From Actinomycetospora corticicola (GTDB lineage Bacteria > Actinomycetota > Actinomycetes > Mycobacteriales > Pseudonocardiaceae), in NCBI RefSeq assembly GCF_013409505.1, contig NZ_JACCBN010000001.1, forward strand, positions 4,278,001 to 4,342,000: DNA of 64,000 nucleotides, in the 5' to 3' direction. A program made the position numbers and the translations under genes. The notes beneath the pieces are model-generated. The model made no database searches. It saw only the letters and a program-made list of their open reading frames with translations, and was not told the origin of the DNA. Positions 28,062 through 35,802 of this stretch are shown here, one piece after another. Each line of letters starts with the position of its first letter. Position 1 is the first letter of the stretch.

Positions 28062-29096
28062 CTACTTCGCCAGCGACTGCCCCGTCGAGCGGAGGTTCTC
28101 GCACGCCGTGACGACGCGCTCGGCCATGCCCTTCTCGGCCGCCTTGCCCCAGGAGCGCGGGTCGTAGACCTTCTTGTCGCCGACCTCGCCGTCGACCTTC
28201 AGCACGCCGTCGTAGTTCTGGAACATGTGCGCCGCGACGGGGCGGGTGAAGGCGTACTGGGTGTCGGTGTCGACGTTCATCTTCACCACGCCGTAGTCCA
28301 GCGCCTCGTGGATCTCCTCGAGCAGCGAGCCCGAGCCGCCGTGGAAGACGAGGTCGAACGGCTTCGAGTCCTCGGCCAGACCGAGCTTGCGGGCGGCGAC
28401 CTCCTGGCCCTCCTTGAGCACGGAGGGGCGGAGCTTGACGTTGCCCGGCTTGTAGACGCCGTGGACGTTGCCGAAGGTGGCCGCGAGCAGGTAGCGGCCC
28501 TTCTCGCCGGCGCCGAGGGCGTCGACGGTGTGCTCGTAGTCGCCGGCAGCGGTGTAGAGCTTGTCGTTGATGTCGTTCGCGACGCCGTCCTCCTCGCCGC
28601 CGACCACGCCGATCTCGATCTCCAGGATGATGTTGGCCTTCGCGGCCTTCTCCAGGAGCTCCTGGGCGATCTCGAGGTTCTCGTGCAGCTCGACCGCCGA
28701 GCCGTCCCACATGTGCGACTGGAACAGCGGGTTCCGCCCGGCGTCCACCCGCTCCTGCGAGATCGCGATCAGGGGGCGCACGAAGCCGTCCAGCTTGTCC
28801 TTCGGGCAGTGGTCGGTGTGCAGCGCGACGTTGATCGAGTACTTCTCGGCGACGACGTGCGCGAACTCGGCGAGCGCGGAGGCGCCGGTGACCATGTCCT
28901 TCACGGACTGGCCCGAACCGAACTCGGAGCCACCGGTGGAGAACTGGATGATGCCGTCGCTCTCGGCGTCGGCGAACCCCCGCAGCGCGGCGTTGATCGT
29001 CTCCGACGAGGTGCAGTTGATGGCCGGGTAGGCGAAGCGGTTGGCCTTCGCCCGGTCGAGCATCTCGTTGTAGACCTCGGGGGTCGCGATCGGCAT
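28062..29096 (-). CDS. fba: class II fructose-bisphosphate aldolase
   Basis: Zn-dependent glycolytic/gluconeogenic aldolase. Its 344 residues follow the mycobacterial enzyme closely: MPIATPEVYNEMLDRAK, AINCTSSETINAAL, HTDHCPKDKLDGFV (metal ligands), EIEIGVVGGEEDGV, FGNVHGVYKPGNVKL and HGGSGS for phosphate binding. ATG 29096 is the conserved start with AGGGAG upstream; ATG 29114 would add six residues. Cytosolic. The order fba, DedA, TrmH, pyrE, clpB downstream mirrors M. tuberculosis. Confidence 0.98.
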   Translation of the reverse strand: MPIATPEVYNEMLDRAKANRFAYPAINCTSSETINAALRGFADAESDGIIQFSTGGSEFGSGQSVKDMVTGASALAEFAHVVAEKYSINVALHTDHCPKDKLDGFVRPLIAISQERVDAGRNPLFQSHMWDGSAVELHENLEIAQELLEKAAKANIILEIEIGVVGGEEDGVANDINDKLYTAAGDYEHTVDALGAGEKGRYLLAATFGNVHGVYKPGNVKLRPSVLKEGQEVAARKLGLAEDSKPFDLVFHGGSGSLLEEIHEALDYGVVKMNVDTDTQYAFTRPVAAHMFQNYDGVLKVDGEVGDKKVYDPRSWGKAAEKGMAERVVTACENLRSTGQSLAK

Positions 29097-29310
29097 GAGG
29101 TTGGCTCCCTGCATCTCGTGTGGCTGCGCTGCCGTCCCCGGCGGCCGCAGTATGCCCGTCACGGGCGGGTGCCCGCTGCCCTTCGCGACGGGCCGGGGAC
29201 GTGACCGATCTCCCCCGTTCGGCGGTGCCCCCGATGAAGCGGAGGTGTTCTCCCGTTTCACCGTCCGACAGCCCGGAAAGGTGTCGGTGGGCTGGTCTAT
29301 CGTCGGGGAC

Positions 29311-30063
29311 GTGGTCGAGCCGGTCGAGAGCGCGATCGAACGCACGCTGGGCAGTCTGCGGGCGCTCGACGCGATGACCGGGTCGGAGGCCTCGGTCGTC
29401 CACCCGGCCGCGCCGCCGGCCCGCGGCCCGAACGGCGGACCGCCCTACCCCCCGCCGAGCCGGCCCCCGGCCCACCCCGGTGCCGGGCGTCCCGGTCCTG
29501 GACCTGGTCCGGGCGCACCGCCGCCGCCCCCCGGCGTGCTCCCCGCGCCGCCCACGCCGCCGCAGCCCTCGCCCGACGGTCCCCGCACCCTCGAGGACCT
29601 CTACCGCGAGCACCGCATGCGGTTCGTCCGGCTCGCGATCCTGCTGGTGGACGACCCGGCGACCGCGGAGGACGTGGTGCAGGAGGCGTTCACGGGGCTG
29701 CACCGGCACTGGTCCCGCCTGCGCGACGAGAACGCGGCCCTGGGCTACCTGCGCACCGCGGTGGTCAACGGCTCCCGCTCGGTGCTGCGCCGCCGGCGCA
29801 CCGCCCGCGAGTACACCCCGCCGCACACCGCCGACGCCCGCTCGGCGGAGTCGCTCGCGATGCTGTCCGCGGAGCACCAGGCCGTCGTGTCCGCCCTCTC
29901 CCAGCTCCCGCGCCGGCAGCGTGAGGTGCTGGTGCTGCGCTACTACGGCGGGCTGTCCGAGGCGGAGATCGCGGAGGCCACCGGGATCAGCCGCGGCACC
30001 GTCAAGTCGACCGCCAGCCGCGGCCTCGACGCGATCTCGAAGATCGTCGGCGGCGCCCCCTAA
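29311..30063 (+). CDS. SigE-family ECF RNA polymerase sigma factor with Pro-rich N-terminus
   Basis: About 250 residues. Region 2 (about 100-165: LEDLYREHRMRFVRLAILLVDD and AEDVVQEAFTGLHRHW) and region 4 (about 185-245: LPRRQREVLVLRYYGGLSEAEIAEATGISRGTVKSTASRGL, cited as location) are complete. Residues 25-90 are a long Pro/Gly-rich stretch unusual for ECF factors. No SnoaL-like domain is present. GTG 29311 is chosen because TATCGT (29298-29303) lies 7 nt upstream; GTG 29281 and ATG 29374 are alternatives. The Pro-rich membrane protein downstream could be its partner or regulator (inference). Confidence 0.85.
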   Translation: MVEPVESAIERTLGSLRALDAMTGSEASVVHPAAPPARGPNGGPPYPPPSRPPAHPGAGRPGPGPGPGAPPPPPGVLPAPPTPPQPSPDGPRTLEDLYREHRMRFVRLAILLVDDPATAEDVVQEAFTGLHRHWSRLRDENAALGYLRTAVVNGSRSVLRRRRTAREYTPPHTADARSAESLAMLSAEHQAVVSALSQLPRRQREVLVLRYYGGLSEAEIAEATGISRGTVKSTASRGLDAISKIVGGAP

Positions 30064-30193
30064 CCCCCGCACCGGCTCCCGCACGACGACGCCGGGTGGC
30101 CCACCACCCGCCGCACGCATCCGTCCGGCCGACCACGCGGGACCGGAGAGACCCCTGGGGCAGCGGGGGTCACCCTGGTTACGATCGCCCGCG

Positions 30194-30715
30194 ATGGATG
30201 ACGAGCGGCTGCTGTCCGAGGCGTTGCGGGCCCAGGCCGCGGGTGGCGTCTCCACCCCGCGCGCGGTCCCGCCGACGCCCGAACCACCGACCCCGGCGTC
30301 CCCCGCGGCGCCCACCGGCCGCTCCCGCCGCTTCCGGCCCCTGGGTCGCCGCAGGGCCGAGGACACGCCCGCCACCCAGGTCACCCCCGCCGCCACCGGG
30401 AGCGCGGCCGTCCGCACCGACGTGCCCGCGCCGCGGTCCGGCGGGATCGCGGCACCTCCCCCGGGAGCCCGGCCCGCACCGCCCCGGCCCGGCCAGCCGT
30501 ACGGCGGGCCCCGGCAGGGCCCGCCGTCGGGACCGGTCCCCGCCTACCGTCCGTACCCGGCCGCGCCGCCGGTCCCCCCGCGGGCGGTCGCCCCGCCGGA
30601 GGGTCCCGGCACCTGGAACGCGAGCACGGTGGCCTGGTGGGGGCTGGTGTCGCTGCTGGCAGGCGGCACGGTCGGCGCCGCCATCGGCGTGCTGTCGCTG
30701 CTGCTGCCGGCCTGA
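30194..30715 (+). CDS. Pro-rich protein with C-terminal membrane helix, hypothetical
   Basis: 173 residues: a short acidic start MDDERLLSEALRAQAAGG, a disordered Pro/Ala/Arg-rich middle (about 20-135), and a C-terminal membrane helix (WWGLVSLLAGGTVGAAIGVLSLLL, positions about 145-170). It follows the sigma factor on the same strand. The topology (soluble N-terminus, one helix) would allow an anti-sigma role, but no HRxxC zinc motif is seen, so this is speculative. TACGAT (30180-30185) lies 8 nt before ATG 30194. Confidence 0.7.
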   Translation: MDDERLLSEALRAQAAGGVSTPRAVPPTPEPPTPASPAAPTGRSRRFRPLGRRRAEDTPATQVTPAATGSAAVRTDVPAPRSGGIAAPPPGARPAPPRPGQPYGGPRQGPPSGPVPAYRPYPAAPPVPPRAVAPPEGPGTWNASTVAWWGLVSLLAGGTVGAAIGVLSLLLPA

Positions 30716-30801
30716 CGCTGCGTGTCCGCCCGGGACACCGGCGGGCGCTTCCCCGGAGGCACACACCGGACACCCACGTCCGGCCAGTACCGTGACGAAG
30801 C

Positions 30802-31536
30802 GTGACGCTCACCGACGCGACCACGGTCGTCGCCCTGGGCCCGCAGTGGCTGGACCCGCAGTACATCATCTCCAGCCTGGGGCCCTGGGCCCTGCTGGGC
30901 GTGGCCCTCATCCTCTTCGCGGAGTGCGGGCTGCTGATCGGGTTCTTCCTGCCGGGTGACTCGCTGCTGTTCATCACCGGGCTCGCCGCCACCACGGGAC
31001 TGATCGAGACCCCGCTGTGGGGGGTCTGCGTGGTGCTCGTGGTCGCGGCCTTCGCCGGCAACGTCGTGGGGTACGGGATCGGCTACAAGGCCGGACCCGC
31101 GATCTTCGACAAGCCGAACTCGAAGCTGTTCAAGCGGGAGAACGTCGAGCGCACGCAGAAGTTCTTCGACAAGTACGGCAACCGGGCCATCGTGCTCGGC
31201 CGCTTCGTGCCGATCGTGCGGACCTTCATCACGGTCATGGCGGGCGTCGGGCGGATGGACGCCAAGCGGTTCTTCACCTTCTCCGCGATCGGCGCCGTGC
31301 TTTGGGCCGCCGGGGTGACGCTGCTCGGGGCGGCGCTGGGCCAGTTCGAGTTCGTCAAGAACAACATCGAGCTGATGCTCATCCTCGTCGTCGTGATCTC
31401 CCTGGTCCCGATCGCCATCGAGGTGCTGCAGGCGCGCCGTGAGAAGAAGCTGGGCGCCTCGAACCTGGCCGAGCAGACGCTCGACGGCGCGAACGCCGAC
31501 GCCCCGACCCAGCAGATCCGGCGTCCGAACCCCTGA
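30802..31536 (+). CDS. DedA-family membrane protein (VTT domain)
   Basis: A 244-residue polytopic membrane protein of the DedA family, whose members act in lipid carrier translocation and envelope homeostasis. It carries the family's acidic and glycine signatures: LILFAECGLLIGFFLPGDSLL, GNVVGYGIGYKAG, FDKYGNRAIVLGRFVPIVRTF and VMAGVGRMDAKRFF. The C-terminus is a hydrophilic tail. Start GTG 30802 with TACCGT (30788-30793) 8 nt upstream. Syntenic with M. tuberculosis Rv0364 next to fba (recalled). Confidence 0.95.
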   Translation: MTLTDATTVVALGPQWLDPQYIISSLGPWALLGVALILFAECGLLIGFFLPGDSLLFITGLAATTGLIETPLWGVCVVLVVAAFAGNVVGYGIGYKAGPAIFDKPNSKLFKRENVERTQKFFDKYGNRAIVLGRFVPIVRTFITVMAGVGRMDAKRFFTFSAIGAVLWAAGVTLLGAALGQFEFVKNNIELMLILVVVISLVPIAIEVLQARREKKLGASNLAEQTLDGANADAPTQQIRRPNP

Positions 31537-31539
31537 TCC

Positions 31540-32205
31540 CTACGGAGCCGCGTGCTCCCGGATCCAGGCGTGCATCGCGATCCCGGCGGCGACGCCCGCG
31601 TTGATCGAGCGGGTCGAGCCGAACTGGGCGATGGAGACGACGAGGTCCGCACCCGCGGTCGCCTCCGGGGTGAGACCCGGGCCCTCCTGCCCGAACAGCA
31701 GCACGCAGGCGCGCGGCAACGGGGTCGTCTCGAGCGGGGCGGAACCCGGCCCGTTGTCCACCGCGACGACGACGAGGCCCACCGACCGCGCCCACGACAC
31801 GAGGTCGGCGACGTCCGCGTGGTGGCTGACGTGCTGGTACCGGTCGGTGACCATGGCGCCGCGGCGGTTCCAGCGCCGCCGGCCCACGATGTGCACGCCC
31901 GCCGCGAGGAACGCGTTCGCCGTGCGCACGACCGTGCCGATGTTGGCGTCGTGGCGCAGGTTCTCGATGGCGACGTGGAACGGGTGCCGGCGGGTGTCGA
32001 GGTCGGCCACGATCGCCTCCCGGCGCCAGTAGCGGTACCGGTCGACGACGTTGCGGCGGTCCCCCTCTGCGAGCAGCTCCGGGTCGTAGCGCGGATCGTC
32101 GGGCCAGGGGCCGTCCCACGGCCCGACGCCCACCTCCGGGGCGCCCGTCGTCCACTCGGTGGGGCCGGGCCCGGCGGGATCGGAACCGTCGGGAGCCGCG
32201 GTCAC
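31540..32205 (-). CDS. TrmH/SpoU-family RNA 2'-O-methyltransferase
   Basis: 221 residues with the trefoil-knot SPOUT fold. Motif 1 ENLRHDANIGTVVRTANAF, motif 2 VLLFGQEGPGLTPEA and motif 3 SIAQFGSTRSINAGVAAGIA are all present, so it is probably active. The rRNA or tRNA target cannot be told. About 60 residues of acidic/Pro-rich N-terminus precede the domain. Start GTG 32205 overlaps the pyrE stop by 4 bp, so it is coupled to pyrE, as in mycobacteria. Confidence 0.93.
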   Translation of the reverse strand: MTAAPDGSDPAGPGPTEWTTGAPEVGVGPWDGPWPDDPRYDPELLAEGDRRNVVDRYRYWRREAIVADLDTRRHPFHVAIENLRHDANIGTVVRTANAFLAAGVHIVGRRRWNRRGAMVTDRYQHVSHHADVADLVSWARSVGLVVVAVDNGPGSAPLETTPLPRACVLLFGQEGPGLTPEATAGADLVVSIAQFGSTRSINAGVAAGIAMHAWIREHAAP

Positions 32206-32816
32206 CCCAGGCCCAGGTCGGCGAGCCCGAGCAGCGCGCGGTAGGGCACGCCCCGCTCCTCGATGACCGCGGCGGCGCCCGTCGCCCGGTCGACGATCGT
32301 CGCGACCCCCACCACCTCGGCGCCCGCCTCGCGGAGCGCGTCCAGCGCGGTCACCGGGCTGCCCCCGGTGGTGGAGGTGTCCTCGACGACGAGCACGCGC
32401 CGGCCCGCGACGTCGGGGCCCTCCACCCGCCGCTGCATGCCGTGCCCCTTGGCCTCCTTGCGCACCACGAACGCGTCGATCGGGCGGCCGGGAGCATGCA
32501 TGATCGCCGCCCCCACCGGGTCGGCGCCCATGGTCAGCCCGCCCGCGGCGTCGTAGGCCCAGTCGGCGGTCATCTCCCGCAGCAGCCGCCCGATCAGCGG
32601 CGCCGCCTCGTGGTGGAGGCTGATCCGGCGCATGTCGACGTAGTAGTCGGCCTCGCGCCCGGACGACAGGGTCACCCGACCGTGCACGACGGCGAGCTCG
32701 CGGGCGAGCGCGGCCAGCCGGTCGCGGGCCGGGCGGTCCACGTCGGGCCCACCGCCGACGGCGGCGACGGCGCGCTCCGCGGGAGCTCCGGGCAGGGGGG
32801 CGTGCGGGGTCGGCAT
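32202..32816 (-). CDS. pyrE: orotate phosphoribosyltransferase
   Basis: Converts orotate and PRPP to OMP in pyrimidine synthesis. 204 residues; the PRPP loop is VLVVEDTSTTGGSPVTA, and RKEAKGHGMQRRVEG matches the flexible catalytic loop. HGRVTLSSGREADYYVDMRR is the N-terminal substrate region. The first 35 residues are a variable extension, so a slightly later start is possible. Upstream of ATG 32816 a weaker -10-like CAGAAT lies 6 nt away. Coupled to the TrmH gene downstream. Confidence 0.96.
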   Translation of the reverse strand: MPTPHAPLPGAPAERAVAAVGGGPDVDRPARDRLAALARELAVVHGRVTLSSGREADYYVDMRRISLHHEAAPLIGRLLREMTADWAYDAAGGLTMGADPVGAAIMHAPGRPIDAFVVRKEAKGHGMQRRVEGPDVAGRRVLVVEDTSTTGGSPVTALDALREAGAEVVGVATIVDRATGAAAVIEERGVPYRALLGLADLGLG

Positions 32817-32852
32817 GCCCCCATTCTGACGACGGGGTGACGACGGGGCGGG

Positions 32853-33761
32853 TCAGCCCCGGACCGACGCCCGCAGGTCCACCGTCGCGCGCAGCCAGCG
32901 GTGCCGCCGACTCGCCGGGTCGGTCGACGCGGCCGCCATGAGGCGCTGGCGGGCCGTCGTCAGGGGCTCGCGCAGCAGGCCGATCACCACGTCCCGGCGC
33001 CGGATCACGTCGCGGTGCCGGTCGCGCAGCTCGCGCAGGAACTGGTGCTGCAGGCCGATGTTGCGGCGGAACGCCGTGGAGGTCACCGAGCCCGTGGCCA
33101 GCCGGAACGCCGAGAGCGTCCGCGGGAGGCCGTGGAACCCGCCGTGCTCCACGAGGCGGGCCGCGAGCCCGATGTCGAGGGCGTACGGGTTGTCCGGGAA
33201 CCCGCCCGCCGCGTCGTAGGCCGTGCGGCGGAACAGCATGTTCCCGGGCACTCCGAGCGGGCTGCCGCGGTGCCGGACGATCCGTCGGATCACCGTGGTC
33301 GCGTCCTGGCGGCCCAGCAGGTCCCGGCTGCGCAGGGCACGGTCGCGGGACATCACGCGGTCGTCGTCGTCGACCAGGTCGTGCCGGCAGGAGACGAGCG
33401 GGAGCGCCGGGTCGGCGTCGAGCACCGCGACCTGCTCGGCGAGCGCCGTCGGGTAGATCAGGTCGTCCGCGCTGAGCACCTTGACCAGCGGGGCACGGGC
33501 GAGCTCCACCGCCCGGCGGAAGTTCGCGGGCGCGGGGATGGTCGCCGGATTGTGCTCCAGCCGCACCCGCGGGTCGTCGAAGGAGCGCACCACGTCGACC
33601 GAACCGTCGGTGCAGGCGTTGTCGAGGACGACCACCTCGAAGTCGGTGAACGTCTGCGCGAGCACGCTCGCGAGCGTGCGGCCGATGTACCGCTCCTTCT
33701 GGTACAGCGGGATCACCACCGAGACCCGCGGCGTCCCGTCAGGCTCGCGTCCGGTGATCAC
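32853..33761 (-). CDS. family 2 glycosyltransferase
   Basis: 302 residues, GT-A fold. PRVSVVIPLYQKERYIGRTLASVLAQTF opens the nucleotide-binding domain, with VVLDNACTDGSVDVV and the metal-binding LSADDLIYPTAL (DxD-like). VPGNMLFRRTAYDAAGGF and DIGLAARLVEHGG are acceptor-side segments, and the last 80 residues are basic and helical. No membrane helix. The donor and acceptor are unknown; a cell-surface or secondary glycan role is likely for the family. Start GTG 33761. No other glycan genes adjoin it. Confidence 0.9.
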   Translation of the reverse strand: MITGREPDGTPRVSVVIPLYQKERYIGRTLASVLAQTFTDFEVVVLDNACTDGSVDVVRSFDDPRVRLEHNPATIPAPANFRRAVELARAPLVKVLSADDLIYPTALAEQVAVLDADPALPLVSCRHDLVDDDDRVMSRDRALRSRDLLGRQDATTVIRRIVRHRGSPLGVPGNMLFRRTAYDAAGGFPDNPYALDIGLAARLVEHGGFHGLPRTLSAFRLATGSVTSTAFRRNIGLQHQFLRELRDRHRDVIRRRDVVIGLLREPLTTARQRLMAAASTDPASRRHRWLRATVDLRASVRG

Positions 33762-33840
33762 GGGGCCAATCGTGAACGCTGCACGTCAGCCGGTCAACGA
33801 TCCGATGACGGACCGTGACCCGGCCGCCCGCCTTGCTGGT

Positions 33841-34599
33841 TCATCCGCGTCCGGACGCGCTGCGCCGGGCCAGGGCGTGCACGAGCCGTGGTGGAGCGAG
33901 CCGGGACGCGAGCACGATCGCCTTGTACAGCGGATGCGGCACCGAGACGGGCCGGCCGCGGGCGAAGTCGGTCAGCGCCGTGCGGACCACGTCGTCGGCG
34001 TCCATCCACGCGAACGCCGGGCCGGTCCGGGCCTGGCCGAAGCGCTGGTGGAACTCGGTCTTCACGAACCCGGGGCACAGCGCCATCACGTGGACCCCGG
34101 TGCCCGCGAGCACGCCCGCGAGGTTCTGCGACAGCATCGTCACGTAGGCCTTCCCGGCGCCGTAGACCGAGCCGCGGCCTGGGAGGAAGCCGGCCACGCT
34201 GGACACGTTCAGCACCCCGCCGCGGCCGCGGCCGATCATGCCCGGCAGCGCGACGCGGGTCAGCCGCAGCACCGTGGTCACGTTGACCTCGTGGTTCGCG
34301 GCCAGGACGTCGAGGTCGGTGTCGACGAACTCGCCCGCCGTGCCGTACCCGGCGTTGTTCACCAGCAGGTCGACCGGGCGGTCGGCGTCGGTCAGCCGGG
34401 CCTCGACCACCCGCCGGGCCTCCGGGTCGGCGAGGTCGGCGACCAGCACCTCCGCGCCGCCGAGCCGGTCGGCGAGGGCCTGCAGGCGGGCCTCGTCCCG
34501 CGCCACCAGCACGAGGGCGTAGCCCGCGGCGGAGAGCTGGACGGCGAACTCGGTGCCGAGGCCCGAGCTCGCCCCGGTCACCAGGGCGGTGGGGCTCAC
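33841..34599 (-). CDS. short-chain dehydrogenase/reductase
   Basis: A 252-residue classical SDR. The NAD(P) loop is VTGASSGLGTEFA, followed by VNNAGYGTAGEF, catalytic Ser in LNVSSVAGFLPG and YGAGK (Tyr/Lys). An Arg after strand 2 (VARDEARL) suggests NADP preference. The substrate is unknown. Start GTG 34599 overlaps the stop of the upstream membrane-anchored protein by 4 bp, so the pair is coupled. Confidence 0.93.
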   Translation of the reverse strand: MSPTALVTGASSGLGTEFAVQLSAAGYALVLVARDEARLQALADRLGGAEVLVADLADPEARRVVEARLTDADRPVDLLVNNAGYGTAGEFVDTDLDVLAANHEVNVTTVLRLTRVALPGMIGRGRGGVLNVSSVAGFLPGRGSVYGAGKAYVTMLSQNLAGVLAGTGVHVMALCPGFVKTEFHQRFGQARTGPAFAWMDADDVVRTALTDFARGRPVSVPHPLYKAIVLASRLAPPRLVHALARRSASGRG

Positions 34600-35714
34600 C
34601 GGCCCCGGAACTTCCCGCTGCGCCAGGTGCTGCCCTGGGAGGACCGGGGTGCGCCGGCGCGTGGCTCGTCGGGGTCCGGGTCGTCGCTCTCGAGGTCGTA
34701 GGGGATGTCGGCGGGCCGGTCGCGGTGCGTCGGTCGCCCGCCCGCGTCGGTCCCGCCGCGCGTGTACGGGCTCGCGTCGTCGTCGCCCGAGGCGAAGGCC
34801 TCGAACTCGTCGTCGTAGTCGTCCTCGTCGGCGTCCCGCGCCGGGCGGCTCCCCGAGGGGCGCCCCGTCGTCGCGGGGGCCTCGTCGCGGCCCCGTGGAC
34901 GGTCCCGCCCGCGGTCGACCACCGTGGTCGGCGCGTCGTCCTCCCGCTCGACGGTCTCGGTGCGGGACTCGTCGGCGGGGCTGCCCACCGGCGGCACCTC
35001 GCGCTCCGGCTCCCGCTTCCCGACGACGGAGGTGGGGGCGTCGTCGCCGTGCGGCTCCGCGACGCCCGGATCGCCCGGGCCGCCCTCGACCGCGTCCTTG
35101 ATCGCCGCCGAGACCTCGACCAGGGACTCGATGAGCCCCTCGATCCGGTCGGGGTCGGCGTCGGGCTCGATCGAGGCCAGCACCCAGGTGTCCTCGGCCC
35201 AGACCAGCGGCACGTCGGCGCCCACGCGGTCGGCGGCGTCGGTGACCTGCCGGGTCAGCAGGCGACGGCCCTCCAGCGCGTTCGAGACGAAGGCGTAGCG
35301 GCGGCCGACCTGCCCGAGGTTGTCGAGCTCGTCGTCGTCGGGACGGGGCGACTCCGGGAGGCGCAGCTCGAGAGCCACCGGCACCGCGACGGTGCCGCGC
35401 ACGGCGGCGATCGTGGCCACCGTCCGGCCGTCCTGCTCCTGGTCGAAGATGCAGCCCAGGCGCCGGCCGCCGGGGCCGGGCACGGCCCCCGTTGCCACGT
35501 CGTAGGCCTGCCGGGGACCGTCACCGCGCAGCGTGCCGTAGCGCCACGCGTGGGGCGGCGAGGACAGCGCGTCGGTGAACTCCCAGCCCTTCGACGCCGC
35601 CCACTCCCGCCGGTCGTTGCCCCGGCGCTCGGGACGGGCACGGTCGTACCAGAGCAGCAGCGCACCGCCGGCTGCGGCGACCAGCGCCACGACGAACCAG
35701 ATCCAGGCAGGCAC
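34596..35714 (-). CDS. membrane-anchored protein with long disordered tail (Rv0383c-like position)
   Basis: 372 residues. An N-terminal helix (AWIWFVVALVAAAGGALLLW) anchors a domain of about 200 residues (RREWAASKGWEFTDALSS, RYGTLRGDGPRQAYDVATGA, then FDQEQDGRTVATIAAVRG and WVLASIEPDADPDRIEGLIE), likely cytoplasmic if the helix is not cleaved. The last 150 residues are acidic/Arg-rich and disordered and contain two DDAPT(S/T)VV repeats. Function is unknown. Location beside pyrE/clpB matches M. tuberculosis Rv0383c (recalled; not verified). Start GTG 35714 places the helix at the N-terminus. Confidence 0.78.
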   Translation of the reverse strand: MPAWIWFVVALVAAAGGALLLWYDRARPERRGNDRREWAASKGWEFTDALSSPPHAWRYGTLRGDGPRQAYDVATGAVPGPGGRRLGCIFDQEQDGRTVATIAAVRGTVAVPVALELRLPESPRPDDDELDNLGQVGRRYAFVSNALEGRRLLTRQVTDAADRVGADVPLVWAEDTWVLASIEPDADPDRIEGLIESLVEVSAAIKDAVEGGPGDPGVAEPHGDDAPTSVVGKREPEREVPPVGSPADESRTETVEREDDAPTTVVDRGRDRPRGRDEAPATTGRPSGSRPARDADEDDYDDEFEAFASGDDDASPYTRGGTDAGGRPTHRDRPADIPYDLESDDPDPDEPRAGAPRSSQGSTWRSGKFRGR

Positions 35715-35802
35715 CCACCGAGCGTAGGCCCGCACCCCGGTCCGGTGGGGCAGGACACTCGGAGTGACCATGCCTTTTCGTCGGCGCACTACGCTCGGGT
35801 CG

